Positions 44,529 to 52,768 of a DNA stretch of 64,000 bases are shown here, one piece after another. Source of the DNA: DASQHW01 sp038209365. GTDB taxonomy: Bacteria; Actinomycetota; Acidimicrobiia; IMCC26256; PALSA-610. Made by a program: the position numbers and the translations under genes. Under the pieces are notes generated by a model. That model was not told the origin of the DNA. It saw only the letters and a program-made list of their open reading frames with translations, and did no database searches. The stretch's first letter is position 1, and each line of letters begins with the position of its first letter. The stretch covers positions 111,157 through 175,156 of the forward strand of contig JBBQXS010000002.1 in NCBI GenBank assembly GCA_038209365.1, written 5' to 3'.

Positions 44529-46343
44529 TCACACGGGGTGTGGCGCAGCTTGGTTAGCGCGCAGCGTTCGGGACGCTGAGGCCCCGGGTTCAAATCCCGG
44601 CACCCCGACCATGGCGGTCTTACTAGAACCCCCGCCCGAGAGGGCGGCAGCTAGTAGGTCGGCCTTGGTTTGATCGATCGCCGGTTCGACGCGTCGGCGT
44701 TTTCCGACGCCAGGGCTTTCAATTGCAATCTTGATTTCAGCCTCGCGCAGTTCGGCGAACGGCTCGCGTAGAACACAATCCGTGACTTCGTTGTCATCGA
44801 TGTATAGCCGAACGAAGATGGCCTGGTTGAGAAGGCGTCGGAACTTCGCTCCGGATTGTCGATAGAGCTCTTCAGCGTCGTTGAGCAGATTGAGCGCGCT
44901 CTCAATGAGTGCGGCGCCGACTTCCAGACGGTCGTCGGTGTTGTCCAACTGCTCCTCAAGCTTTGCTCGCTCGGCGCGAATCTTCCGTAACCTCACGCGC
45001 AGCTTGTCTTTGGGACCGGTTGCATCGCTCGCGAGGTCGAGCAAGTTGTCTTCTTGGCGGTCGAGCTTGGCCAGGTGCTCGGAGATCTGATCTCGGAGCA
45101 GTTTCGCCGCCGTCGTCTGATCGTCAAGAGTTTCTTGGAGCGTCGAGCGCACCGCTGCGCTGAACTCTTCAGTGAAGCGGATGCCGGCGTAGTGGCTTGT
45201 GACGGCGTCCTCTACATCTTCGAGCGGCACGTAGCGGCTGACACACGTTCTGTCTTGCTTTCGGCTGCAAAAGAAGTAGAAGTATTCGCCTCCTCGCCGT
45301 CCGACGGCTCGCTGCACGAGTAGACGGCTGTCGTGTCCTTGGTCATGGCATTTGCCGCACCAGATGCTGCCCTTCAAGTAATGGGGATATTGGCGAAAAC
45401 GCTCGCCAGCGGTGGCTCGCGTTTCGAAAACGGCCTGGACGCGCTCGAATAGTTCTTCGCTGATAAGCGGCTCGTGACGGCCCTGGTACATCTCGCCGTG
45501 GTAGGTGATCACGCCGACGTAATAGGGGTCACGGAGCATCGTCTGAATCTTCGACGTCGATACCGCCCTGGCCGGATATCGACCCGGGCGGGTAACCAGA
45601 CCACGATCCGTCAGCACAGCTTGGAGCCGTTCGATGGTGTACTCGCCAGTGGCGTAGAGATCGAACGCCAGCTTGACGAACGGTGCCCGATCAGGGTCGA
45701 TCGCAACGGTTCGAACATCGCGACCGTCGAACCGCTCGATGACATTCAGATAGCCCAGTGGGGCTCGACCGAGCGTGCCTCCCTTGCGGGCTTTCTCGCC
45801 CATCTTGTAGCGGATATCAGCCCCATCTTCGGCGGAACGGAACTCGTTGAAGGAGGCCAGGATGCCGTGCATCAACTGGCCGACCGGGGTGTCGTCGATG
45901 CTTTCAGTGGCTGAGACCAGCGTCACCTTGAACTTGCGGAGACTGACCAAGGTCAGCGCGTCGTCGACCCGATTGCGATTCATTCGTGACAGTTTGTAGA
46001 CAATCACGTAGTCGACGTCTCGCTCGTTCTTGACGCGGTCCAGCATGGCTTGGAAGGTCGGCCGCTGATCCATTCGAGTCGCGCTGCGTCCCGGTTCGAT
46101 GTACTCGTCGATGATATCGACGTCCAACTGTTCGGCCTTGCGCTCGCATGCTGAACGCTGCGCCGGGATCGACAAGCCCTCGGGGTCGTAATCGGTGTTG
46201 ACTTGGGACGGTGTGCTGACGCGCAGATACAGCACAGCTCGTTTGCGACGCGGTGATGGTTCATCGGAGACGGTGACACGAATCAGGGCCCGCGCCGGAC
46301 CCTGATATACCGCATGTTCAGACTGGTGTTCCTGTGGTCTCAT
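44529..46343 (-). CDS. Large serine recombinase (integrase)
   Basis: A 604-residue large serine recombinase. The catalytic domain (about 35-180) has YLRVSTPSQ with the nucleophile S43 and the arginines of KLSRMNRNR; the recombinase domain follows (LGRAPLGYLNVIERF, TILRDPYYVGVITY-like), then a zinc ribbon (SIWCGKCHDQGH and FFCSRKQDRTC) and a coiled coil (about 420-500). The last 26 residues (VGVPGFEPGASASRTLRAN and on) are encoded by the antisense strand of tRNA-Pro, so the 3' end is supplied by the host chromosome. The start overlaps the immA stop (46340-46343). Confidence 0.93.
   Translation of the reverse strand: MRPQEHQSEHAVYQGPARALIRVTVSDEPSPRRKRAVLYLRVSTPSQVNTDYDPEGLSIPAQRSACERKAEQLDVDIIDEYIEPGRSATRMDQRPTFQAMLDRVKNERDVDYVIVYKLSRMNRNRVDDALTLVSLRKFKVTLVSATESIDDTPVGQLMHGILASFNEFRSAEDGADIRYKMGEKARKGGTLGRAPLGYLNVIERFDGRDVRTVAIDPDRAPFVKLAFDLYATGEYTIERLQAVLTDRGLVTRPGRYPARAVSTSKIQTMLRDPYYVGVITYHGEMYQGRHEPLISEELFERVQAVFETRATAGERFRQYPHYLKGSIWCGKCHDQGHDSRLLVQRAVGRRGGEYFYFFCSRKQDRTCVSRYVPLEDVEDAVTSHYAGIRFTEEFSAAVRSTLQETLDDQTTAAKLLRDQISEHLAKLDRQEDNLLDLASDATGPKDKLRVRLRKIRAERAKLEEQLDNTDDRLEVGAALIESALNLLNDAEELYRQSGAKFRRLLNQAIFVRLYIDDNEVTDCVLREPFAELREAEIKIAIESPGVGKRRRVEPAIDQTKADLLAAALSGGGSSKTAMVGVPGFEPGASASRTLRANQAAPHPV
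44534..44611 (+). tRNA. tRNA-Pro (anticodon CGG)
   Basis: Full cloverleaf: acceptor arms CGGGGTG and CACCCCG (44534-44540, 44601-44607), D stem GCGC/GCGC, anticodon stem CAGCG/CGCTG with loop TTCGGGA giving CGG, and T stem CCGGG/CCCGG with loop TTCAAAT. The discriminator is A and CCA is encoded (44609-44611). The gene is the insertion site of the element that follows; the integrase gene runs through it on the opposite strand. Confidence 0.96.
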
Positions 46344-46981
46344 GCCGCGACCTCCGCGGGCTGTGCGAGTCGGAAGTAGTAATGCGTCGGTTCACTCGGA
46401 CGTTCGGCGGGTGTCGCACAGCGCGGCACTTCTGGTCCTATGCCGAGCAGCCATAGCCGGACGGTGAGCGCCCGCGGTGAGACGTCGAAGCGACGTGCGG
46501 CGACGCTGATTCGCTGACCGGCGTCGAACCATTCTCGCTTGATCCACCGCTTTGGCATCAGGAGCGAGGCAGCGAACTGGTCGGCCGAACGTTCGGCAAG
46601 TTGTGCCACGTGGTGATCGTTCGCCACGTCGCCGTAGAGATACTGCTTCGTGGTGTGGTCGAGGATGTGTTTGAACTCGTGCATCAGGCTGAAGCGCCTC
46701 CGAGCCCCTGGCTCGTTGGCGTTGAGCGTGATGATCCAGCGGCCGCGTTTCCAGTGCGTGCTACCCGACACTGGTAGGTCAAGATCGAGACGCACTTCTA
46801 TGCGCGGCAACTCGGTGATGAGTTCGGTCGGCACCCGCGGGCCGGAGATGCTGAAAAGCTCCAGAAGCCTGTTGGCTTGGAGTTCGGCGATTGTGAGGGA
46901 CTCGCTGGCGGTCAGCGTTCGTCGCGGTACGAGTGCGCGCAGCGTGGTGAGCGCGCTCTCCTTTTTCGTGTGGTTCATCAT
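46340..46981 (-). CDS. ImmA/IrrE-family metallopeptidase
   Basis: A 213-residue protein with the zinc-protease motif HEFKH (H101, E102, H105) in FSLMHEFKHILDHT, and a downstream ADQFAASLLMPKRW segment that gives the third ligand and matches the family. C-terminal residues form a second small HTH-like region (ISVAARRFDVSPRALTVRLWLLG). In ICEBs1-type elements ImmA cleaves the ImmR repressor after DNA damage or quorum signals. Here it lies between the XRE repressor and the integrase with four-base overlaps on both sides, the same logic. Confidence 0.9.
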   Translation of the reverse strand: MMNHTKKESALTTLRALVPRRTLTASESLTIAELQANRLLELFSISGPRVPTELITELPRIEVRLDLDLPVSGSTHWKRGRWIITLNANEPGARRRFSLMHEFKHILDHTTKQYLYGDVANDHHVAQLAERSADQFAASLLMPKRWIKREWFDAGQRISVAARRFDVSPRALTVRLWLLGIGPEVPRCATPAERPSEPTHYYFRLAQPAEVAA

Positions 46982-47412
46982 GTCCCTCCTTTCCTTGGTT
47001 TTGAGGCGCTCCTTCGCGGGGCGGCCGGGGCTTCTTCGTCTTCGCCAGGCGCCGGACCGGTTAGATCGACGCCGCGTTGCTTTGCGAGCTTGGCCGCGTA
47101 CGCTGAGATCGCTTTGACGTCGCTATCAGCTAGGTCCCTGTATTTGGTGCGGAGGTATGGCGTCAGCGTTGGGAGTTCGCTCGGAACGGCGTAATCGGCC
47201 ATGGCGTAGATATCGGCCAACTGGAGCCCGAGCACTTCGGCGACGCCCGACAGCAGACTTGGCCGCGGTGCCTGGTTGTCGCCGCGCTCCAGCCGGATGA
47301 TTGTGCTGTTCGGCACGCCAACTCGGTTGCCAAGCTGATGCGTGGATAGCTGTCGGGCCTTGCGATGGCGGCGCAGCAGAGCACCGAGCCGTTTAGCTTG
47401 TTGTGGCGTCAT
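46978..47412 (-). CDS. XRE-family repressor (ImmR-like)
   Basis: A 144-residue regulator. The HTH spans about residues 8-65: LGALLRRHRKARQLSTHQLGNRVGVPNSTIIRLERGD. The rest is helical and basic, ending in a lysine/arginine-rich tail. The start is the ATG at 47412 with GAGGA seven bases upstream; the longer frame to 47559 runs through its own promoter. It overlaps immA by four bases. The palindrome at 47449-47466 just upstream, repeated twice before the transfer operon, is its likely operator. Confidence 0.85.
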   Translation of the reverse strand: MTPQQAKRLGALLRRHRKARQLSTHQLGNRVGVPNSTIIRLERGDNQAPRPSLLSGVAEVLGLQLADIYAMADYAVPSELPTLTPYLRTKYRDLADSDVKAISAYAAKLAKQRGVDLTGPAPGEDEEAPAAPRRSASKPRKGGT

Positions 47413-47448
47413 GCGTAGATCCTCATTACAAACCAATTTTACTACATT

Positions 47449-47466
47449 CGATGCGCATACGCATCG
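47449..47466. promoter_or_regulatory. Operator site 1 upstream of XRE repressor
   Basis: CGATGCGCATACGCATCG: 7-bp inverted arms around CATA. It lies 37 bases upstream of the repressor start, near the expected -35 region, so autoregulation is likely. The same GATGCG-N4-CGCATC core recurs at 51781 and 51815. Confidence 0.75.
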
Positions 47467-47534
47467 GCTCGTTGACCATTCCACAACGCGAACATCTCGC
47501 CGCTGACCGGTGAACGGACAATTGCTGTCTTGCA

Positions 47535-48149
47535 TCACCAGCCGCCCTCGAACAGCCACACACCCTTGTCGTGTTCAACGACGGTGAGGTCGCCACTGAG
47601 TTCAAGATCACGGCCGAATGCTTCGGTGTCGACGCGCACGTACGGCTGCATCGAGTCCGGAACGGCTTCCTCGACCGCTCGCAGGTAACCGAGATCATCG
47701 AGGAGCTCGTCGGCGTACGCTTCGAGTGACGTCCATTCGCCGAGGTAGTGATCGTCAAACTCGACGAGCGTGTCTTCACTGTGGCCGCAACGTTGCGCCC
47801 AGGCACCAAACACCCGACCGTGCTCGACTATGCCTTTGGCGATGCGGCCAATCCAGTCGAGTGAGTCGTACTCACCGACGTCGTACTCGCCGAAGCCTTC
47901 AAAGTCGTGAATGGCGAACTCTTCCGCACCGGGTGTGGGTGAGCGCGTCAGCATGTCGTTCACGGCATCTTGCAGCTCGTCAGGTTCTTGGTCGGCGTCG
48001 ATCCAGTCGCCGTGCAGGATGCCGGCGTTGTAGTCGCTGAGACTGGCCACATAGATACGAGGTTTCTCGTTCCGGAGCCTCTCGTGCTTCTCTTGATTTT
48101 CGTTGCCGGTTGTTTCGGGTCCGGCACCCGGTTGTGGTGGTAGTTGCAT
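47535..48149 (-). CDS. ardA: ArdA antirestriction protein
   Basis: A 204-residue ArdA. The conserved start RIYVASLSDYNAGILHGDWIDA (here split as IYVASLSDYNAG and ILHGDWIDA) and the acidic composition with DNA-mimic repeats (GFGEYDVGEYDSLDW, EFDDHYLGEW) are diagnostic. ArdA blocks type I restriction enzymes during conjugative entry. The start ATG has AAAGGAGG four bases upstream, and a 35-residue Q/E-rich leader precedes the core. It is the last gene of the transfer block before the repressor. Confidence 0.92.
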   Translation of the reverse strand: MQLPPQPGAGPETTGNENQEKHERLRNEKPRIYVASLSDYNAGILHGDWIDADQEPDELQDAVNDMLTRSPTPGAEEFAIHDFEGFGEYDVGEYDSLDWIGRIAKGIVEHGRVFGAWAQRCGHSEDTLVEFDDHYLGEWTSLEAYADELLDDLGYLRAVEEAVPDSMQPYVRVDTEAFGRDLELSGDLTVVEHDKGVWLFEGGW

Positions 48150-48192
48150 GTCGCCTCCTTTCGTTAGTGAGATGTTTTGTTGATTGCGTGTG

Positions 48193-49014
48193 TCAGGCGG
48201 CTGCTCCCGGTGTCGCGATCTCGCCTTCGGTGAGTGCAGATAGCGAGCGGTCGATGGTCGTCACGCTGAACAGCGCCGGTCGGATGCGCGAGCGGGGAAT
48301 GCGCTCGATCAGCTGCTTGGATCGGTCCTTACTGTTGAGCAGCCAGACCACGCGCGGGAACAAGCCGTGGGTGTGTTGTTCGATGTCTCGGTCGTGGTAG
48401 GCGCGGTAGGTCTGGCATTTGGCCACGAGTCGGGGCAGGCCTTCGGTCCCGAGGTCGACTTCGATGAAGGAGTGGTACTCGTACTCGCCAACGGCCACAC
48501 GTACGAAAAGGTCCGGCCGCAGCATGGACTGGCCGTGATCGCCGAGCGGTCGCCAGCACGACGGTTCGGTCTGCACATCGAGCAGTTCAAGCTGACGGAC
48601 ACGGTTGGCTTCACGCAGGCTCACGACCAGGTCGCTTATCGCCAGGGTGTGGCGCACGAACGTCGTGGTCGGTTCCCGAAACCGACGTCGGGGACGACCG
48701 TCATTGACCACTCGATCGCCGACCGGTCCGAGCGCGTAGATATACGACGACGAACCCGCCCAGACACCACCGACGTCGCGGTGCTGCAACCGAATGAGCA
48801 GCCGGTCACGCACCAACCGATTAAGCACTCGTCGACAGGTACGGGCCGCGGTCAACGCGCTGGCGTGGCGCTCAGCGGAAAAGCGCAGCGCTTCGATCTG
48901 GCGCGTGCTCATCAGCCGCAGCGCGCCGACATCGACGAGAATGGCCCGGTCGCGCTCCGACAGTCGTTGAGCCAGCTGGTCGAGGCCCCGTCGACCGAGA
49001 CGCCCCGCGCTCAT
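48193..49014 (-). CDS. Replication-relaxation family protein
   Basis: A 273-residue member of the replication-relaxation family (PF13814), common on actinobacterial conjugative elements and plasmids. The N-terminal winged helix (about 15-100: LSERDRAILVDVGALRLMSTRQIEALRF and RVLNRLVRDRLLIRL) is followed by YALGPVGDRVV, RHTLAISDLVVSL and a nuclease-like RPDLFVRVAVGEYEYHSFIEVDLGTE pattern (acidic residues around RPDLF and FIEVD). A role in element replication or transfer initiation is expected. Its start overlaps the upstream gene's stop. Confidence 0.85.
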   Translation of the reverse strand: MSAGRLGRRGLDQLAQRLSERDRAILVDVGALRLMSTRQIEALRFSAERHASALTAARTCRRVLNRLVRDRLLIRLQHRDVGGVWAGSSSYIYALGPVGDRVVNDGRPRRRFREPTTTFVRHTLAISDLVVSLREANRVRQLELLDVQTEPSCWRPLGDHGQSMLRPDLFVRVAVGEYEYHSFIEVDLGTEGLPRLVAKCQTYRAYHDRDIEQHTHGLFPRVVWLLNSKDRSKQLIERIPRSRIRPALFSVTTIDRSLSALTEGEIATPGAAA

Positions 49015-49364
49015 GACCCTCCCCCTTCACGGCGACCAGTCGGCGGCGCTATTGGGTGAGGGAGAGGAGATCGTGTGTGTTGCTTGAGCGAGGCGACCGG
49101 TGGCCAACCCCCTCCCCAATCCCGCACCGACGCTCGCAGCACTGCGATCGTGAACCGGCGGCGCAGCCTCCGGCCCAGCAGCCAAGTGGTACGAGACGTA
49201 TGAGTACTTGTCGGCGCCCCTAATGTCGTCCTCAACCTCATTAACTTGCCGAAACGCCACAGATTCAGCGAGGCGAACGGGTAGCCGATCGGGTCGCCCA
49301 CCTCTGATGCACGACCGGTGGTTCTGGAACGCTGGATCGTCGAGGCCGCTCTTCCATGGGTCAT
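49011..49364 (-). CDS. Small hypothetical protein between transfer genes
   Basis: A 117-residue arginine-rich protein with no motif I recognise. Evidence that it is a gene is positional: its start overlaps the TraG-like stop by four bases, and its stop overlaps the start of the replication-relaxation gene by four bases, with no other frame filling the gap. The basic composition (RRLRRRFTIAVLRASVRDWG) would suit nucleic-acid binding, but that is speculation. Confidence 0.5.
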   Translation of the reverse strand: MTHGRAASTIQRSRTTGRASEVGDPIGYPFASLNLWRFGKLMRLRTTLGAPTSTHTSRTTWLLGRRLRRRFTIAVLRASVRDWGGGWPPVASLKQHTRSPLPHPIAPPTGRREGGGS

Positions 49365-51571
49365 GTCGTGCCTCGCTTGCGCTTGCCGACCACCCGGTCT
49401 TCGACCGTCGACGCGTTGACCATCGCGCGCAGTTCGGACTCGACATCGGTACGGTTGCGACCGAACCGCTCGCGACTCAGCGCCCGCAACTGTTTGGGGT
49501 CGCGCTTCGGTGGTGGCAAGGCTCGGGTTGTCGCCGAGCAGTAGGGCTGGGTTTCACCGTCGGCCACGAGCGCGGCGTAGATCTCGTATCGGCCGAGCGA
49601 CTGAAAGTCGGTAGCCTCGAGCACGTCGCTCGTCCTAGCCATGACGCTGGCATCGTCGGGACTCAGGCGGAAGCAGATGCGGTTGCGGGCGTTCGCCAGG
49701 ACGGCGGCCCGTGTCGCAGGCGTGAGTTGGGCCAGGTGCTGGTGGGCGAGGTGTGTGGCAAGGCCATACGAGCGGGCCATCGTCAGTACGTCAGCCAGGT
49801 CGGTCGGCAAATGGACAAAATCTTGGAACTCGTCAATCACCACGCTGACCGGGTGGCGGTCCTCGGGTGCCAGGCGCGCTCGGGCCTGCGCGGCCTGCCA
49901 GAGCTGCGCGACGACCAGCGAGCCCAGCAGCGAGGCTGTCTCGCCACCGATGATGCCCTTATTCAGTGACACCAGCAGGATTTTGCGCTCACTGAAGACC
50001 TGCGAGATGTGAAAGCGCGGTTGGAGTTGTCCGACGACGCTCCGCATAGGAGCGTGAATAAAGCGCCGGACCTTGTTGAGCGAGGGCGCGATCACTTGTT
50101 GTCGTTCCGGTTCAGATAAGCCGTCGTACCACTGCCAGAACGGCCCGAGCGCCAGATCGTCACGAACCGGTGCGACTAGGTCTCTTCTCAACCTTCCGTC
50201 CGTCAACAACAGCGGCAACGCGACCAGGGTGGCACGATCACTGCGCGCCAACGTCAGCAGCGCGGCATGCAATACATCGGTGGTGCGCGGCCCGAGCAGC
50301 TCGCCGTACAGACCGCGGAACACCGACAACAGCTGATCGGCAATCAGCGCCGGATTGCCACCGGCCAGCGGGTTCAGCCCTACCGGCGCGACGTCGTCGG
50401 TCGGATCAAGGACCACGACGTCATCGACTCGATGTTCGGGAATGCGTGCCAGCAGGTCGTCGACGAGGTCACCTTTGGGTTCCACGACGATCACGCCGCA
50501 GCCAGCGTCAATGTCCTCAAGAATCTGGTTGGCGAGCAACGTGCTCTTACCGACGCCCGTCGGACCCAGCGCATGGGTGTGCAGCAGTGCGTCACGCATA
50601 CTGATAGCGATCGGCCGGAGCGTCTGGGGATGATTGCCGTCGCCGATCACCCGACCCCTCTTAGGCACGGGAGACGGCACGGCCAGGCGTCGTGAAGCCA
50701 CTCGATTAACACCCTGGTAGGCGCCGTCACCGAGCGGCCAGGCGAGTAATCCGGCCAGCTCCGCCACGTTGATCGCGATCCCGAACCAGTGTGGCGTCTT
50801 GGCCTGCTCGATTTCTGCCGGGTTCGTTTTGCGCACCTTCCAGTGGACGCCCGGTGATTCAGCAACCCGCAGAGCGCCGAAGACGCGGCGCAGCGACGCA
50901 TGCGCGATCTTTGGTTCTCTCACTGATGACCCAACAACTAAGCGAGCGCGGAAGCCGTGGTCGCCGACCTTGGCCTGAAACGCCGTACGTCCACGGGCGT
51001 CAAGTGGCCGAGATCCAGAAGTCAGAGCTTGTTTCAGCAGTCGAACGGCCGATGGCGCCCCAACTGACTGGGCTGGCACATGCATCGGTGCCAACCTGGA
51101 GCCGAGCGTCCACTGCACCACGAACGTCCCAGGAGCATCACTCAGCGCGCCAAGGAGGGACCGGCTGATCTCGAGCGGGGCATCGGTCCTCAGGGCCCGT
51201 TCGCGATTATTGAGACGAAGCTGGAGGGCGTGGCGTGGCTCCACCGAATGCCGTTGAACCTCGTCGAGCCACGCGTCGGGCAGGAATGTGGCAAAAGTGT
51301 GACGCACGCGTTCTCGGTCGCTGTTCGGTACACCCACTCGATAGCCGATGTGTCCGGCATGAGCTTCGGCTTCGAAGACGACGACGCTGGGCCGACGCAC
51401 CGAGGCCAGGTGTCGCAGCAACTCCATAACCGCATCCGCATCGACCACACGCGGCCACCGAATCTCGAACCAGGCGTCGGCACTCTCCCGGACGTGCAGA
51501 AATGGCAGCAGACCAGTCCCGACTAGCGCGACCCCGCCAATGGCTGCAGCCGCTTCCAGCGCCCGGCTCAT
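49361..51571 (-). CDS. VirD4/TraG-type conjugative DNA-transfer ATPase
   Basis: A 736-residue coupling-protein-like ATPase. An N-terminal hydrophobic segment (5-25) anchors it; Walker A is ALGPTGVGKSTLLANQIL (about 340-357), and Walker B is VSVVIDEFQDFVHLPTD. GIIGGETASLLGSLVVAQLW and LAHQHLAQL near the end match the TraG/TraD C-terminal part. Residues 30-300 are a family-specific region. It should pump element DNA to the mating channel. It overlaps its neighbours at both ends, the 63-residue gene upstream and the 117-residue gene downstream. Confidence 0.88.
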   Translation of the reverse strand: MSRALEAAAAIGGVALVGTGLLPFLHVRESADAWFEIRWPRVVDADAVMELLRHLASVRRPSVVVFEAEAHAGHIGYRVGVPNSDRERVRHTFATFLPDAWLDEVQRHSVEPRHALQLRLNNRERALRTDAPLEISRSLLGALSDAPGTFVVQWTLGSRLAPMHVPAQSVGAPSAVRLLKQALTSGSRPLDARGRTAFQAKVGDHGFRARLVVGSSVREPKIAHASLRRVFGALRVAESPGVHWKVRKTNPAEIEQAKTPHWFGIAINVAELAGLLAWPLGDGAYQGVNRVASRRLAVPSPVPKRGRVIGDGNHPQTLRPIAISMRDALLHTHALGPTGVGKSTLLANQILEDIDAGCGVIVVEPKGDLVDDLLARIPEHRVDDVVVLDPTDDVAPVGLNPLAGGNPALIADQLLSVFRGLYGELLGPRTTDVLHAALLTLARSDRATLVALPLLLTDGRLRRDLVAPVRDDLALGPFWQWYDGLSEPERQQVIAPSLNKVRRFIHAPMRSVVGQLQPRFHISQVFSERKILLVSLNKGIIGGETASLLGSLVVAQLWQAAQARARLAPEDRHPVSVVIDEFQDFVHLPTDLADVLTMARSYGLATHLAHQHLAQLTPATRAAVLANARNRICFRLSPDDASVMARTSDVLEATDFQSLGRYEIYAALVADGETQPYCSATTRALPPPKRDPKQLRALSRERFGRNRTDVESELRAMVNASTVEDRVVGKRKRGTT

Positions 51572-51759
51572 CGGTGCGTCCCGTCGTCGCGGTTTGTTCT
51601 GCCGTTTTGCTGTTGGGCGAGCTTTTCGGCTTGCGCGACCACCAACGCGGCCACGACTTGGCTGACCTTCTTGATGTCAGGCGGATCACGTCGCACGCTT
51701 CGCACTGACAGTAGGCGCTCAGCTCGTTCGACTCGTCGTCGCTTTTTCTTGTTACTCAC
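51568..51759 (-). CDS. Small basic protein, first gene of transfer operon
   Basis: A 63-residue lysine/arginine-rich N-terminus (VSNKKKRRRVERAERLL) followed by an amphipathic helix (VSQVVAALVVAQAEKLAQQQ). The GTG start at 51759 has AAAGGAGG six bases upstream, a strong ribosome site, and the stop overlaps the TraG-like start. It is transcribed from the promoter at 51808-51837 under the two operators. Function unknown. Confidence 0.65.
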   Translation of the reverse strand: MSNKKKRRRVERAERLLSVRSVRRDPPDIKKVSQVVAALVVAQAEKLAQQQNGRTNRDDGTHR

Positions 51760-51780
51760 CGCTACCCTCCTTTCATTATC

Positions 51781-51796
51781 GATGCGTCTGCGCATC
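51781..51796. promoter_or_regulatory. Operator site 2, transfer operon
   Basis: GATGCG-TCTG-CGCATC, a second copy of the repressor palindrome, just downstream of the predicted transcription start and 21 bases before the 63-residue gene. Confidence 0.75.
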
Positions 51797-51807
51797 ACTC
51801 AGTACTG

Positions 51808-51837
51808 ATTGTCCGATGCGCACACGCATCACGTCAA
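51808..51837 (-). promoter_or_regulatory. Promoter of transfer operon with operator site 3 in spacer
   Basis: Minus strand: TTGACG (51832-51837), 18-base spacer, GACAAT (51808-51813). The spacer is almost exactly filled by GATGCG-CACA-CGCATC (51815-51830), the third copy of the operator, so bound repressor would block polymerase. Confidence 0.7.
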
Positions 51838-51892
51838 CCTGATTGTGTATTTCACAATGGCGAACGGGTAGCGGCGGGTTGAGGTTGAGCGT

Positions 51893-52081
51893 CTACCAGC
51901 GTTCGCGTCTGAAGAGACCAAGCGCGATGCGATAGATGAGGCCCAAGGCGAATACCACGACGATCGGAACGATAAGTTGTCGCAGTACCCACCACGCCGC
52001 ATAGGCAACGAAGGCAGCAATGAGCAGTGTCACCGCCGACTTCGTCACGATGTTCGTCCAGTGCTGCGGACTGTTCATCAT
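51893..52081 (-). CDS. Small membrane protein, one or two helices
   Basis: A 62-residue protein, start at the double ATG 52081/52078. Residues about 12-50 are hydrophobic (SAVTLLIAAFVAYAAWW and LIVPIVVVFALGLIYRIAL), enough for two short helices, with a basic C-terminus (FRRERW). It is one of three small genes upstream of the operators. Function unknown; small membrane proteins are usual in transfer elements. Confidence 0.6.
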   Translation of the reverse strand: MMNSPQHWTNIVTKSAVTLLIAAFVAYAAWWVLRQLIVPIVVVFALGLIYRIALGLFRRERW

Positions 52082-52094
52082 CGCACTCTTGTAA

Positions 52095-52307
52095 CTAGGA
52101 CTCGGGATGATCGGTGACGCTGTCGTACATTCGCCGCTGCGCGTCGTGATGCAGTCGCCGCAGTCGCATGCGCGCGAAGGCAACGCTCTCCGCTACCCGT
52201 CGGCGCTCCAGATCGTCTTGCAGCTCACGCCGTACGACGATGCAGACCCGAACGCCAACGCTTATTAGAGCGGCAACGCCGAGGATGAACACCAGCAAGA
52301 GCGTCAC
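52095..52307 (-). CDS. Small membrane-anchored protein
   Basis: A 70-residue protein with an N-terminal helix (TLLLVFILGVAALISVGV) and a charged helical tail (ELQDDLERRRVAESVAFARMRLRR). The GTG start overlaps the previous gene's TGA (GTGA at 52304-52307), showing coupled translation. Function unknown. Confidence 0.65.
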   Translation of the reverse strand: MTLLLVFILGVAALISVGVRVCIVVRRELQDDLERRRVAESVAFARMRLRRLHHDAQRRMYDSVTDHPES

Positions 52308-52633
52308 CGCGACCGCCGCAACTGACCACTGAGGTCGGCGACAATCTCGGCCGCGCTCAGCGCTGCGACATCACCGATCGCCTGCAGGCGACTGACCGCC
52401 ATCGGCACCAATTGGCCGAGCTGCTGTTCGGCCTGGGAGATATCCGCCACGATCCACATGGCGCGCTTGCCCACCGAACCGACGGCGTCGACCTTTGCCG
52501 TTTCGATATCGGAGGTCGAGTCGATCCGTGCGATCGCGACTTCGGATTGTGCGTCGATCGTGCTCAGATCGCGACCGACGCCTCGTCCCCGCTGGATGGA
52601 AAGGTTTTGAGTACTCGGTATCAGACTGTTCAC
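52304..52633 (-). CDS. Hypothetical protein of the transfer element
   Basis: A 109-residue protein, mostly a long predicted helix with alternating charges (EVAIARIDSTSDIETAKVDAV, then QAEQQLGQLVPMAVSRLQAI), suggesting a coiled coil. It begins the small-gene operon 52633-51893. No match recalled. The 135 bases upstream contain no copy of the GATGCG operator. Confidence 0.6.
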   Translation of the reverse strand: MNSLIPSTQNLSIQRGRGVGRDLSTIDAQSEVAIARIDSTSDIETAKVDAVGSVGKRAMWIVADISQAEQQLGQLVPMAVSRLQAIGDVAALSAAEIVADLSGQLRRSR

Positions 52634-52768
52634 GACTTCCTCGCTTTCTGCGCTTCGCTGCCTAGAGTCAGCGGGCTGTGTGACGCTGACGGCGGAGGAC
52701 CGCCGGCGATCTCAGTCAAGGCGACCGGAGACCTGCGTCGCGGAAGGTGAAGAAAAAGGGAGACGCTG

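Larger units (their letters stand above)
44534..52633. mobile_element. Integrated transfer element at tRNA-Pro, right end unknown
   Basis: A minus-strand block beginning at the tRNA gene: serine integrase, ImmA protease, XRE repressor, ArdA, replication-relaxation protein, VirD4/TraG-like ATPase and small membrane proteins. This is the gene set of a small actinobacterial integrative conjugative or mobilisable element. No relaxase or full mating-pore genes are recognised. I could not find a second copy of the tRNA 3' end, so the right boundary is not fixed; genes up to about 57-63 kb may be cargo. Confidence 0.75.

Noticed and set aside
36000..44611. Possible selC (tRNA-Sec) near selAB
   Set aside because: I looked for a TCA anticodon loop with an extended acceptor/T arm and long variable arm and found none; the only tRNA is tRNA-Pro.
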